The position numbers and the translations under genes were made by a program. Shown piece by piece: positions 18,670 to 27,423 of a stretch of DNA of 64,000 bases. Each line of letters begins with the position of its first letter. Position 1 is the first letter of the stretch. The notes beneath the pieces were generated by a model. It searched no databases. It was not told the origin of the DNA and saw nothing but the letters and a program-made list of their open reading frames with translations. The stretch comes from Flavobacteriales bacterium (lineage in GTDB: Bacteria > Bacteroidota > Bacteroidia > NS11-12g > UBA9320). Location of the stretch: the NCBI GenBank assembly GCA_020635355.1, contig JACJZW010000004.1, positions 62,001 to 126,000 on the forward strand. Reading direction: 5' to 3'.

Positions 18670-20103
18670 TTAATGCACATAAACTAACCCAAATTTAAAT
18701 CCCACCGGTAACAGACGAAACTCATGATAGGTATTCAGAAGACTAGGAGCACTATGTTCCTTAGGAATTCGATCCAATTCACTTTCCTGATTTCGTTGCA
18801 AGATGGAACTATTACATGCCGCAAAAAGACCTGCCATTGCATGCCAAGTTTGGAAAGTATTTAACGGGAATTTCAACATAACCTCCATAGATCCAGAAAT
18901 ATATGAATCCCTGGATCTGAATTGACTGACGTAATTATAGACAGGTTTATCTGCAAAGAATCCATAAGAACCATTGAATAAAGTAGTTCCATTGTGATAC
19001 TGTGGATAATAGCCTGAATAGGACACCGTGCCATTACGAATCACATCTCTACTTTTAACAATACTATGGAAGGACAAGCCCCCTAAAACCCTCAGACCAC
19101 AATGGCCATTGCGGACCGAGATGGGGAGAACCATATTATAGTTCCAGCCGAAAAAGGCAAATGCGCTTTTCAATTCAAGAGTTTCGCGTAAGCCTTGCAT
19201 GTGGATTATACCAATATAAGGATCTCCATTCTGATCAATCTGCCCCTCAGGAAGTGTATCAATCCAACTGGTATTATGCTTCATTCCCAGTTCAATAGAA
19301 TGATGACTTAAGCCTAGTCCAATTGTCAAGCCTGCCTTTTTATTTCTACCTGTTAACTGTGTAAAATTCAATTGAAACGACTGAAATCGTTTGGATGAAA
19401 TGGTCGCAAAATCAGGGTGGTGTCCCCGAATTACAGGAGTTGCCATAAATTTAGGCATGATTTGAAATGACACATAATAACTAGGTTTCTTTGTGTCCAT
19501 TTCCAATGAATCTGTCTTAAGAATGAGGTGATTAATCAGGCTGTCTCGCCTGATCATCTCCTGAATGTAGTATTCTTCAGATACTGCATTTATTTGTGGT
19601 TTCAGCACAAAACGGAAAAAGGTTTCCGAATCTTTGAATATACCAAAGGGCGTCTGGCCGTTCTCATTTCTGAAAACAGCCAATGTCAAATCACGACCAT
19701 TCGTGGCTCCACATCGTTCATTCAGCAATTTTTGAAAATCAGGATATGCGGTGTTTACCAAAATCAGATAATCAACATAGGCAGGATAACCGATCAATTT
19801 CCAACCATCCAGTTCTATCGATTTGCCGGGAACACAAACCTGAAGATCATTTACGTTTATCCGATGAATGACAATATTATCCTGATCCATTTGAAATCTT
19901 AACGCATTCATCAGTTGTTTTAAGGACTCAGCCTCGGCATGACCTTTTTTCAGAAACACAAATAGATGAATTTTCTCATCGTTTGCATCCGGTATAACAA
20001 CACTTTCTACCGGACTCAGATCATAATCTCTGATGATTTGAGCATCACATATCTTGACAGCTAATGTGAAGAAGGAAAAAATCAGAAGTTTAGTTGCAGT
20101 CAC
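18670..20103 (-). CDS. Exported protein with C-terminal outer-membrane barrel
   Basis: About 477 residues from a GTG at 20103. I prefer this start to the ATG at 20133 because the signal peptide (TATKLLIFSFFTLAVKICDAQ) begins right there and the overlap with the upstream gene falls from 44 to 14 bp. Residues about 25-210 form a soluble domain (EKIHLFVFLKKGHAEAESLK). From about 220 the sequence is beta strands (YYVSFQIMPKFM; GLTIGLGLSHHSIELGM) ending EFRLLPVGFKFGLVYVH, as in outer-membrane barrels. Directly upstream of the Ig-repeat T9SS cargo, mirroring the barrel/cargo pair on the other strand. No family recognised; it is longer than PorP/SprF proteins. Confidence 0.75.
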   Translation of the reverse strand: MTATKLLIFSFFTLAVKICDAQIIRDYDLSPVESVVIPDANDEKIHLFVFLKKGHAEAESLKQLMNALRFQMDQDNIVIHRINVNDLQVCVPGKSIELDGWKLIGYPAYVDYLILVNTAYPDFQKLLNERCGATNGRDLTLAVFRNENGQTPFGIFKDSETFFRFVLKPQINAVSEEYYIQEMIRRDSLINHLILKTDSLEMDTKKPSYYVSFQIMPKFMATPVIRGHHPDFATISSKRFQSFQLNFTQLTGRNKKAGLTIGLGLSHHSIELGMKHNTSWIDTLPEGQIDQNGDPYIGIIHMQGLRETLELKSAFAFFGWNYNMVLPISVRNGHCGLRVLGGLSFHSIVKSRDVIRNGTVSYSGYYPQYHNGTTLFNGSYGFFADKPVYNYVSQFRSRDSYISGSMEVMLKFPLNTFQTWHAMAGLFAACNSSILQRNQESELDRIPKEHSAPSLLNTYHEFRLLPVGFKFGLVYVH

Positions 20104-21328
20104 ATGGGTGTTCTTTGCTCGTATCAGTATCAAATGAAGGGAAGTTTACGATGTAATTATCAGTGGGAAGATAATTTTCCAGATACTTGTAATGGTACTT
20201 ATAAATTAGATCATCTCTTATATCGCATGGACTTTCAAATCCCTCTATATCTGCAAACAAAACAAAAATACAATAGTCGTTGCGGTTCGAACTAATGGAT
20301 AGTGTTCGCATACAGTCCGGATCTCTGATCAACATTTCCTCAATAGACCGGTCAAACAGAATCGTATTCTTATCATTTAGAATTAACAGACGAATCTTTC
20401 GTATATCTATGCTTGGATCAAAAACAGAGAATTTAAATACATAATGATAAAAAGCATTGTTATAACATTTCTGCACTACCTCGTTATTGTGAGGAAAAAT
20501 GTGACTTAACATGAGTGATACCTTCTCCTTGTCACGTAGGCTGTCTACAGGTTTCGGTTTCGGGGGTTGGAGTTTTTTGTAATACTTAAAGGTGCTTTTC
20601 ACCAGTTCGGATTGAACATCACTAATGGCTATCGCTTCAAGTGTATGGTATGCGGATTTGTCTTCCACATCCAACGTCAATGTCCATTTGCCGTTGCCAC
20701 CAAACTCTTTCACTGTTGCTCTTTTAAAAGTGCCACCATCAAGTCTCACATTTACCTCACACAAAGGATCACTTACCATCCCGCTAACAACTACCGAGGT
20801 GGTTGTCAAAGAGTCACCATCCGCAGGTGTGATAATGGAAACCGTTGGTTTGGGGGTATAAAAAACAATTAGAATGGAAACAGATTTGGGCTTAACCCGT
20901 TGAAAGTGCAATGAATCCATCAAAACAGATGCAATCTGCTCAACGCGGGCATTGCCGTAATTTCCAGTTATTTCATGCAACTTATTCGTATTACCAGCAT
21001 CTTTAATCTGAGCACTGTACTGCTGCCGTCGTTGGCTTGAAGGGGATACCTGGCGTGCTGAATGTTCAAACAAAGACTTCATTTGTGCCCTTAAGTACCC
21101 CTCATCGAAATTCTTTTTGGTTTCAATTCTAATTGTTGATGATGAGGCAACATTGTAAAACACACTACATTCCTTTATTGACAGTTTAAGATGCATTTGT
21201 CTTACGATGGACACTATCTTATCGGCATCTTCTGGCGTAGCATTGCCAAGTATGTACACATTCTGGGAATTGCAGATGAAAGCAATGCTCATCAAACAGA
21301 TAAAAACTAAATATTTCACATTGTACAA
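20090..21328 (-). CDS. Exported protein with central Ig-like domain, function unknown
   Basis: 412 residues with a signal peptide (YLVFICLMSIAFICNSQ). Residues about 25-150 form an alpha/beta domain (NVYILGNATPEDADKIVSIV); about 157-250 look like a bacterial Ig domain (PTVSIITPADGDSL ... GKWTLTLDVEDKSAYHTLEA), as in domains that decorate secreted proteins. The C-terminal 150 residues are mixed and unrecognised, ending in a Cys pair (HPCDCN). Follows the lipoprotein gene after 4 bp and overlaps the barrel gene, so translation is probably coupled. Confidence 0.75.
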   Translation of the reverse strand: MYNVKYLVFICLMSIAFICNSQNVYILGNATPEDADKIVSIVRQMHLKLSIKECSVFYNVASSSTIRIETKKNFDEGYLRAQMKSLFEHSARQVSPSSQRRQQYSAQIKDAGNTNKLHEITGNYGNARVEQIASVLMDSLHFQRVKPKSVSILIVFYTPKPTVSIITPADGDSLTTTSVVVSGMVSDPLCEVNVRLDGGTFKRATVKEFGGNGKWTLTLDVEDKSAYHTLEAIAISDVQSELVKSTFKYYKKLQPPKPKPVDSLRDKEKVSLMLSHIFPHNNEVVQKCYNNAFYHYVFKFSVFDPSIDIRKIRLLILNDKNTILFDRSIEEMLIRDPDCMRTLSISSNRNDYCIFVLFADIEGFESPCDIRDDLIYKYHYKYLENYLPTDNYIVNFPSFDTDTSKEHPCDCN

Positions 21329-21332
21329 TTTG

Positions 21333-22391
21333 TCAGTTGGATTTATTGGAACATCTAGGGTCTATCTGGGTTCCGTTTTCAATCAAGTTAAAACGTGCCT
21401 GGGATACCGTGAGATCATCACCATGGGTTTCCGTTACAGTGATAACATACATTCTGCTGTCATGAATACCAAGTTCCGCCACAGTGATTCTGTTAATCCT
21501 GGAAAAGTTCTTTCGATATCGGGCACCCAGAACATTACTTATTTCAACATCATATTGAAATCCTTCACCGTTGTTGGTCCATGAAATGGATGTTCTGCCC
21601 AAGTCAATTTTCAATTCCTTGACGTGCCGTTCGGAACCTGATTCACCAATGTTTGGCGATTTGGCTTGCACATTTGTTTCAGGGGGGGGGGCATGTTGAG
21701 GAATTGTTGTTTTTGGTTCCATGGCTGGTAGAGACGGTGGTGATGAAGCCATTTCCTGATTTTCTTGTTCAACAATGTCGGGTGGCTCAAGATGACGTTC
21801 TTTGGGTTGAATCGTTAAAAATTGAGGAGTGATACACACGATTGCTGAACTTAGCACATCCTTTTGCATTTGAACGCCCATAGCGTTGTTAATGTCCTTC
21901 ACATTATGAAATACCGGTAGTTCAATCCCGTATGTATGGTCTTCCGGATCAAAAATAACCGCAATATCACTTGAGTTGATTTCACTAATCAACCTCAAAA
22001 ACTCTTCCTTAACAGGTGGTTTAGGCGCTACCGGGAATTTAATTTCTTTGTGTTTTTTAAAATATCGCTTTACGATAAATTCTAACATTTCCAGATTGGT
22101 AATATCGTTCTTTAGTTCCTTATAAGGTTCAAACTCGAACAGAGCATCTGGATTCTCTATTGTGCGTATTTTGACTATTCCCGGGATTAGATATACGTTT
22201 TTGCCCGAAACCTGAATGGGGGCACACAGATCTCTTAGTCGTTCAAGATTGGAGGAGTTGGAATCTGATGTATCCGCATAATTCAAGATCGTTAATGTGT
22301 ATCGCCTCACCTCTAGATCTGGGGAGCCTTGATTGCACTGAAGTAAGACAACACCAAGAATGGATAATAAGGTCAGTTTTAGTGAGCTCAT
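21333..22391 (-). CDS. Lipoprotein with proline-rich linker, first gene of minus-strand operon
   Basis: 352 residues. Lipoprotein signal with lipobox VLLQC, lipidated Cys19. An N-terminal domain of about 190 residues is followed by a Pro/Glu-rich linker (about 205-250) and a C-terminal beta domain (IDLGRTSISWTNNGEGF ... VISNVLGARYRK-like pattern). The linker is encoded across a run of ten C (coding strand), so slippage there would frameshift the protein before its C-terminal domain. It has a promoter-like sequence just upstream and heads an operon with a 4-bp gap to the next gene. Function unknown. Confidence 0.75.
   Translation of the reverse strand: MSSLKLTLLSILGVVLLQCNQGSPDLEVRRYTLTILNYADTSDSNSSNLERLRDLCAPIQVSGKNVYLIPGIVKIRTIENPDALFEFEPYKELKNDITNLEMLEFIVKRYFKKHKEIKFPVAPKPPVKEEFLRLISEINSSDIAVIFDPEDHTYGIELPVFHNVKDINNAMGVQMQKDVLSSAIVCITPQFLTIQPKERHLEPPDIVEQENQEMASSPPSLPAMEPKTTIPQHAPPPETNVQAKSPNIGESGSERHVKELKIDLGRTSISWTNNGEGFQYDVEISNVLGARYRKNFSRINRITVAELGIHDSRMYVITVTETHGDDLTVSQARFNLIENGTQIDPRCSNKSN
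21682..21691 (-). repeat. C10 homopolymer inside a lipoprotein gene
   Basis: Ten consecutive G on the plus strand (C on the coding strand) within the proline-rich linker. Runs of this length are typical sites of slipped-strand mispairing; a change of one base shifts the frame and removes the C-terminal domain. Confidence 0.9.
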
Positions 22392-22404
22392 ATTTGGTTT
22401 TTAC

Positions 22405-22435
22405 CTAAGATAGCTGTTGAATATATCTAAGCAAT
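22405..22435 (-). promoter_or_regulatory. Candidate Bacteroidota-type promoter for the minus-strand operon
   Basis: On the minus strand: ATTG, a 19-base spacer, TATCTTAG. The spacing equals that of the candidate promoter at 3503-3533, and the -7 box has the same TTAG ending. It lies 13 bp before the ATG of the lipoprotein gene. Confidence 0.45.
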
Positions 22436-22907
22436 TAACATCAGGATTACGTTGATGCCTTTATCAAAAAGACAATCAAATATATAATATTTCAGCAGGC
22501 TGGCAAGAAATCGATAACTTTCCATAAAGGTTATCCCAGGTTGTTTCAGTTACTAAATGTCAAGTGCCAGCCTCTTCCGTGACGTAAGATGGTGAGAATT
22601 ATTAAAAGACAAATCTTCTTTACGTGAAAATAGTTCGGTGCGCAATTAAAATTGGAATGTCCGTTCCCCTGTTAGTGAAGAATTCTTCATCCATATCCCG
22701 GTTAGAGTATTTGTAAACAAACCTAATGCGGCATTCACGACTCTCTTCTGCTTAAAAAAGCAAATTCACTTTAGCTTTCACTTCAACAAGGATGCAAACT
22801 ACTGGTGGAGGAATAATCCAAATGGACAAAATTTTAAACCAAAGGTTCATGGCAGATATTAGCATGCATCCTTAACTTGCGGCTCAAGCAACCACCCCCA
22901 CTTCACC
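22436..22907. other. Intergenic stretch between divergent operons
   Basis: About 470 bp between the lipoprotein operon and the McrBC pair. No open frame with a plausible start or motif. A short palindrome GAAGAATTCTTC lies at about 22678. A weak -7-like TAGCTTTC sits about 130 bp before the mcrB start, without a matching -33 element. Confidence 0.5.
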
Positions 22908-25433
22908 ATGAACAACATTCTTGAGCGATACAAAACCATCATACAAAAAGATCAGCTCGAAGCCGAAATCTACAAATGGGATCTGCTGAGCAATTACCGA
23001 GGAAGACCAGATCTCGACGCTGAGGATTTAGCCGCGGAAATCAAATCCATCAATTATCATAATCTGATGTATAGATTGTCATCCGGGATGATGCAGAGGT
23101 TGGCGGCATTTGATCAAGATCGCTATAAACAGATTCTTCAGCGGTTGATAAACGAAGATGAAGACCTGCAATTGAGAATTGACCGGTTTATTGAAGAGTG
23201 CAATGCCTTGACGGCGGAAGATGATCCTAAAATCCAATCTTACCATGACGAACGAGCAGCTTCAGTAATTCTCACGTTCAAGAATCCGGATAAATACACT
23301 TTTTACAAGAACTCCTATTACAAGAAACTGTGCGAGGTGCTTGGGATTCAAATGGTAAAAGCCGGACAGAAGTTTGTTCACTACCTGAAGATATTAAAGC
23401 AATTCAGGGATGAATATGTATTGAAAGACAGAGAATTACTTGAATTGGTTGATCGCTATACAGCGGACAAAGAGTTTAAAGACCCGGAGCGACTATTACT
23501 TTCTCAGGATATCCTTTACCAGGCGTTGGATGCAAATGAGCGGAGCCAATTAAATCCTTCTACAACTAAGAACCTGAATTACAGGATTCTGGCAAGAGTT
23601 CTTGGGAATAACAACGAAGAACGTGTTAGGCATTTCTTTGGGCTGATTGAAAAACTTCTGAATGCAATCGAACTGGATACAAATGATCGCAGATTGTGTT
23701 TCAATCCAAGAAACGATAGTTCCAAACAGATCTCAATTACCATCAACTTTCGGTTGGTGGCAATGCTCAAGGACAGTGGAACCGTCGGATTCATGATACG
23801 TGAGGATGACTTCAACAAATTGGGGATTTCCGGAGTCCTTAACCGCGAAACAGAATTTGCGGGAGATCCGAGATGTAAATGGATTTCCATGGAATACAAC
23901 GACTTTCTAAATATGGAGTCCACGCTCACGGATCTCTGGCTCAAAGCCTGTGTGGAATATGCGCCTTTGGGTTTGAGATCCAGTTATCACAAGCATCATG
24001 TTGAAGAAATCGCAACATTAGCACTTAACCCTGCGGGTCTAAAACCCTATTTTGAAGCTACACCAGAAGATTACGAACGGCTAAAAGCCACAAGTGGTGA
24101 AGAACCAGAAGAAACCTATACCCATCCAATGAAACCAGTGAATAGAATTTATTACGGACCTCCTGGAACCGGTAAAACCCATACCATCAACCATTCATTG
24201 GTCAATCTGTACACGGCAAAGGAGACTACCATTACCAAGGAGAAATTCACCGAGAATATTCTCAAGGATTTGAAATGGTGGCAGGTGATTGGGATGGTTT
24301 TGTATGAACTGAAGAAAGCCAAGGTTCAGGATATTGTTGAGCATCCATGGATAAAGATTAAATCCAGTTTTAGTCAGGTTAAAAATTTGCGAGCGAATAT
24401 TTGGGGCCACCTTCAGGAGAGAACACCACTGGACAGCGAATTTGTAAAGGTTCAGATTAAACGACAGCCCCACATCTTTGATAAGGATGAATCGTCAACC
24501 TGGAGAATTCTCTCTGAGGTGGTTGAAGATGAAGTTCCCGAGTTAATTGATTGGATTGAACAAATTGAATCCTTTAACCCCAATCCAGATAAGGTCATTA
24601 AGCGCTACAAATTCACCACATTCCATCAGTCTTTTACGTATGAAGACTTCATTGAAGGCATAAAACCGGTAATGGATTTGGAGCAAGGCGACGGAGAAAT
24701 TCGATACGAAATACGTGATGGTATCTTTAAAGAAATCTGCATTGAAGCCCGCAATGATCCAGATAATCGGTATGCCATTTTTATTGATGAGATCAACCGC
24801 GGAAACGTGGCAGCCATATTTGGAGAGTTAATTACCCTTATTGAAGAGGATAAACGGGAAGGGCAACGGAATGCCATGTCGCTGGTGTTACCCTACTCAA
24901 AAGAAGATTTTTCTGTTCCCGGTAATCTGGATATATATGGCACCATGAACACCGCCGACCGTTCCATCGAGGCATTGGACACGGCCCTTAGACGACGATT
25001 TTCCTTTGAGGAAATCCAACCAAACCCAGAGTTGATCCGGAACGTTGGTACACTTGAAGACGGGTTGTTGGATGACCTGGATTTGTGTGAATTGCTGGAA
25101 ACCATCAATCAACGAATCGAGATTTTAATGGATCGCGATCATCTCATTGGTCATAGTTATTTCTTAAAAGTGGCCAGCTGGAGCGATCTCCAATTTGCAT
25201 TTGAAAATGAAATCATTCCTCTTCTGCAGGAATATTTCTATGGCGATTACGGAAAAATTGGCTTGGTACTAGGCGGAGGTTTTGTGGAGTTGGTATACAA
25301 CAACAATTCTTCTTCGGTGTTTGCCAAATTTAACTACGAAGGTGTGGAGGATCTCGCGGAGCGAGAGGTTTACAGACTGATCAAACACACCGCAGATTCT
25401 TTTCAGGAAGCTGTCAGACTAATCGTTAACTAG
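22908..25433 (+). CDS. mcrB: McrB-type AAA+ GTPase subunit of a modification-dependent restriction system
   Basis: 841 residues. The C-terminal half is an McrB AAA+ motor: Walker A GPPGTGKT at 417-424, Walker B with FIDEIN at 625-630, and the McrB signature MNTADRS at 680-686 followed by ALRRRFSF. In known McrBC systems this motor binds GTP and translocates DNA to the McrC nuclease after the N-terminal domain recognises modified cytosine. Here the N-terminal 400 residues are mostly helical and I do not recognise them as the E. coli McrB reader; target specificity is therefore open. Its stop codon overlaps the mcrC start by one base. No DNA methyltransferase is nearby, as expected for type IV restriction. 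Confidence 0.9.
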   Translation: MNNILERYKTIIQKDQLEAEIYKWDLLSNYRGRPDLDAEDLAAEIKSINYHNLMYRLSSGMMQRLAAFDQDRYKQILQRLINEDEDLQLRIDRFIEECNALTAEDDPKIQSYHDERAASVILTFKNPDKYTFYKNSYYKKLCEVLGIQMVKAGQKFVHYLKILKQFRDEYVLKDRELLELVDRYTADKEFKDPERLLLSQDILYQALDANERSQLNPSTTKNLNYRILARVLGNNNEERVRHFFGLIEKLLNAIELDTNDRRLCFNPRNDSSKQISITINFRLVAMLKDSGTVGFMIREDDFNKLGISGVLNRETEFAGDPRCKWISMEYNDFLNMESTLTDLWLKACVEYAPLGLRSSYHKHHVEEIATLALNPAGLKPYFEATPEDYERLKATSGEEPEETYTHPMKPVNRIYYGPPGTGKTHTINHSLVNLYTAKETTITKEKFTENILKDLKWWQVIGMVLYELKKAKVQDIVEHPWIKIKSSFSQVKNLRANIWGHLQERTPLDSEFVKVQIKRQPHIFDKDESSTWRILSEVVEDEVPELIDWIEQIESFNPNPDKVIKRYKFTTFHQSFTYEDFIEGIKPVMDLEQGDGEIRYEIRDGIFKEICIEARNDPDNRYAIFIDEINRGNVAAIFGELITLIEEDKREGQRNAMSLVLPYSKEDFSVPGNLDIYGTMNTADRSIEALDTALRRRFSFEEIQPNPELIRNVGTLEDGLLDDLDLCELLETINQRIEILMDRDHLIGHSYFLKVASWSDLQFAFENEIIPLLQEYFYGDYGKIGLVLGGGFVELVYNNNSSSVFAKFNYEGVEDLAEREVYRLIKHTADSFQEAVRLIVN

Positions 25434-26716
25434 TGCTTAAAAAGGTCTTGACCGTTTTTGAATATCAGCGCATACGGGTTGGAGATCGGTGCGGTGATTA
25501 TGTATTTACGGAAGAGGTCCGCAAATCACTTGAAGGTTACTTCGGTTCAAGTGGTGTTCCGTATTTTGATCTCATCCATCGTGGCGTTCGATTTTCTTCC
25601 TTTGTAGGGGTTATTCAGATTGGCTCAACCCTAATTGAGGTGTTGCCAAAAGTAGATGTACGCAATCAAGCCCAGGACAATCTGTATTGGCGGGATCTTT
25701 TGGTTCGGATGCTGGGTTATGTTGGATCCTTTGATGTACGTCAATCGGGATCAGGTCACCTGAAGCTCAAGCCAAACGCCATCCTGGACCTGTATTTTGA
25801 ACTGTTCATACAGGAGGTGGAATATCTGTTACACGCCGGGTTGGTGAAAAAGTATCATCAAATTCACTCGAATCAAAAATCCCTGAAAGGAGCACTGCAC
25901 TTTTCAAAGCATGTAACTCAAAATCTGGTTCGAAAGGATCGATTTTTTGTTCATCACACCACCTATGATCAAAATCATCTCTTGCATCAGATTCTTCATG
26001 AAACCATCCTTTTGATTGGCACACTAACCAATCACGGTCAGCTTCAGAGTCGACTGCAAAACATCCTCCTCAATTTTCCGGAAGTCGGGAAGTTGAAAAT
26101 TAACAGCGCCATTTTCTCCCGAGTTAAGCTGAACCGAAAAACGGAAGGATATAAAAAGGCACTTCACATTGCAGAATTGCTGCATTTGAGATATCACCCC
26201 GATGTGTCTCAAGGCAAGAACCATGTGCTGGCTTTGATGTTTGACATGAATGTCCTTTGGGAGGAGTTCATTTTTAAAACCCTCAGAAGAAACCTTACGA
26301 ATTGGAAGGTAACCGCGCAAACAGGTAAGACATTTTGGAAAAGGTATGGAGGAAAAGTATCATCTATGAAGCCGGATATCATCCTGAAAAATGAAAACCA
26401 ATGCATCGTTTTGGATACTAAATGGAAGAACTTACAGGATAAAAACCCATCGCCGGAAGATTTAAGGCAGATGTTTGTTTATCAGGAGTATTTCCACGCC
26501 AAACAAGTTGTCCTTGTTTATCCCGGCAATCAAGGAACCATTTCCGGATTCTATATGGATCCCGAAGGAATACCTACCTCCCGAAGTTGCAGCATCATTC
26601 GGATTGAACCCAATCGAAGCATGAATCAATGGCAAGAGACCATTGTGCAAGAGGTTCAGCAATTGATAGAGACTGCAAACCCAGCTTCGTTGAAACCAAT
26701 AATACCACTACGATAA
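25433..26716 (+). CDS. mcrC: McrC nuclease subunit of the restriction system
   Basis: 427 residues from a GTG start in the overlap TAGTG. The N-terminal part (VFEYQRIRVGD ... FSSFVGVIQIGSTLIEVLPKV) is the McrC beta domain that docks on the McrB ring. The C-terminal part holds the PD-(D/E)xK nuclease core: Asp315 in KPDIIL and Asp328-Thr-Lys330 in VLDTKWK. All catalytic residues are present, so the pair is probably active. McrBC cleaves foreign DNA carrying modified bases, a defence against phages with hypermodified genomes. It lies directly beside surface-protein operons, plausibly in an accessory region. Confidence 0.9.
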   Translation: MLKKVLTVFEYQRIRVGDRCGDYVFTEEVRKSLEGYFGSSGVPYFDLIHRGVRFSSFVGVIQIGSTLIEVLPKVDVRNQAQDNLYWRDLLVRMLGYVGSFDVRQSGSGHLKLKPNAILDLYFELFIQEVEYLLHAGLVKKYHQIHSNQKSLKGALHFSKHVTQNLVRKDRFFVHHTTYDQNHLLHQILHETILLIGTLTNHGQLQSRLQNILLNFPEVGKLKINSAIFSRVKLNRKTEGYKKALHIAELLHLRYHPDVSQGKNHVLALMFDMNVLWEEFIFKTLRRNLTNWKVTAQTGKTFWKRYGGKVSSMKPDIILKNENQCIVLDTKWKNLQDKNPSPEDLRQMFVYQEYFHAKQVVLVYPGNQGTISGFYMDPEGIPTSRSCSIIRIEPNRSMNQWQETIVQEVQQLIETANPASLKPIIPLR

Positions 26717-27149
26717 GTTCTAAAATCTAAGAGCTAAGTGGGAATCTGACTTCTCTGCGAATACTCTGCGCCTCTGCGTTAAAAGAGCATTGACGCTAAA
26801 AACCCTTTGAACCTCTGAACCTTTGAACAAAGTCGTCATTACGGGCGGTGAGAGATTGCCTCGTCTGTGTTCCAGATGGGAATAAACACCTCCAACGACT
26901 TGCTGGAAATTCTTGATCGATGGGGTATTCCTAGCTGAGCAGACAGTGTTTTTTTTGATAATGACAATCTCTTAAACATTCACTCTGGCTTTCACTCTCA
27001 CTCTCCCAACAGGATTGCTCGCTCACTCCACGGCGCTTCGTTCACTTCGCGATCCTTATTGGTTGGGCCACCACTTCCAACGCCTGGCGGGCTACGCCCT
27101 TGCAGGGCTTTTTTCGCCTTCACGCTCAAGCGAGCTTGGCAGCTGTCCA
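26717..27149. other. Intergenic stretch, no gene seen
   Basis: About 430 bp after mcrC. Contains low-complexity phrases (TCTGCGCCTCTGCGTTAAAAG; CTTTGAACCTCTGAACCTTTGAAC) and several inverted words (CTCGCTCACT...; GGGCTACGCCCTTGCAGGGC) typical of decayed palindromic spacers. No supported open frame. Confidence 0.5.
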
Positions 27150-27150
27150 T

Positions 27151-27184
27151 AAAAAAAGCCCTGTCACATGTGACAAGGCTTTTG
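27151..27184 (-). terminator. Rho-independent terminator of tRNA-Val
   Basis: On the minus strand AAAGCCTTGTCACATGTGACAGGGCTTTTTTT: a near-perfect stem of about 14 bp centred on CATG, followed by seven T. It begins a few bases after the tRNA 3' end. Confidence 0.85.
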
Positions 27185-27188
27185 GAAG

Positions 27189-27263
27189 TGGGCGCTGAGG
27201 GATTCGAACCCCCGACCCTCTGCTTGTAAGGCAGATGCTCTAAACCAACTGAGCTAAGCGCCC
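27189..27263 (-). tRNA. tRNA-Val (anticodon TAC)
   Basis: 75 nt cloverleaf: acceptor GGGCGCT/AGCGCCC with discriminator A, D-arm AGCTCAGTTGG, anticodon stem TCTGC/GCAGA around the loop CTTACAA (anticodon TAC, reads GUA and related Val codons), T-arm with GGTTCGAATCC. CCA is not encoded. Single tRNA unit followed by its own terminator. Confidence 0.95.
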
Positions 27264-27423
27264 GATTAAGGGCTGCAAATATAGCATTTCGGATAAATTC
27301 AAAACATCGGAAATCTTTTTTTCAGATGAAATTTTTTCAGCCTTTGGGATGACGAGAATTTCATACACACCTAAACGCACTGTTTATGCGTTAATTGGGT
27401 GTCCCCACCTGGCTTTATGAACT

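Noticed and set aside
18670..20103. Barrel gene as a PorP/SprF-type T9SS partner
   Set aside because: Too long, with a 190-residue soluble N-terminal domain, and the cargo has a type-A, not type-B, sorting domain.
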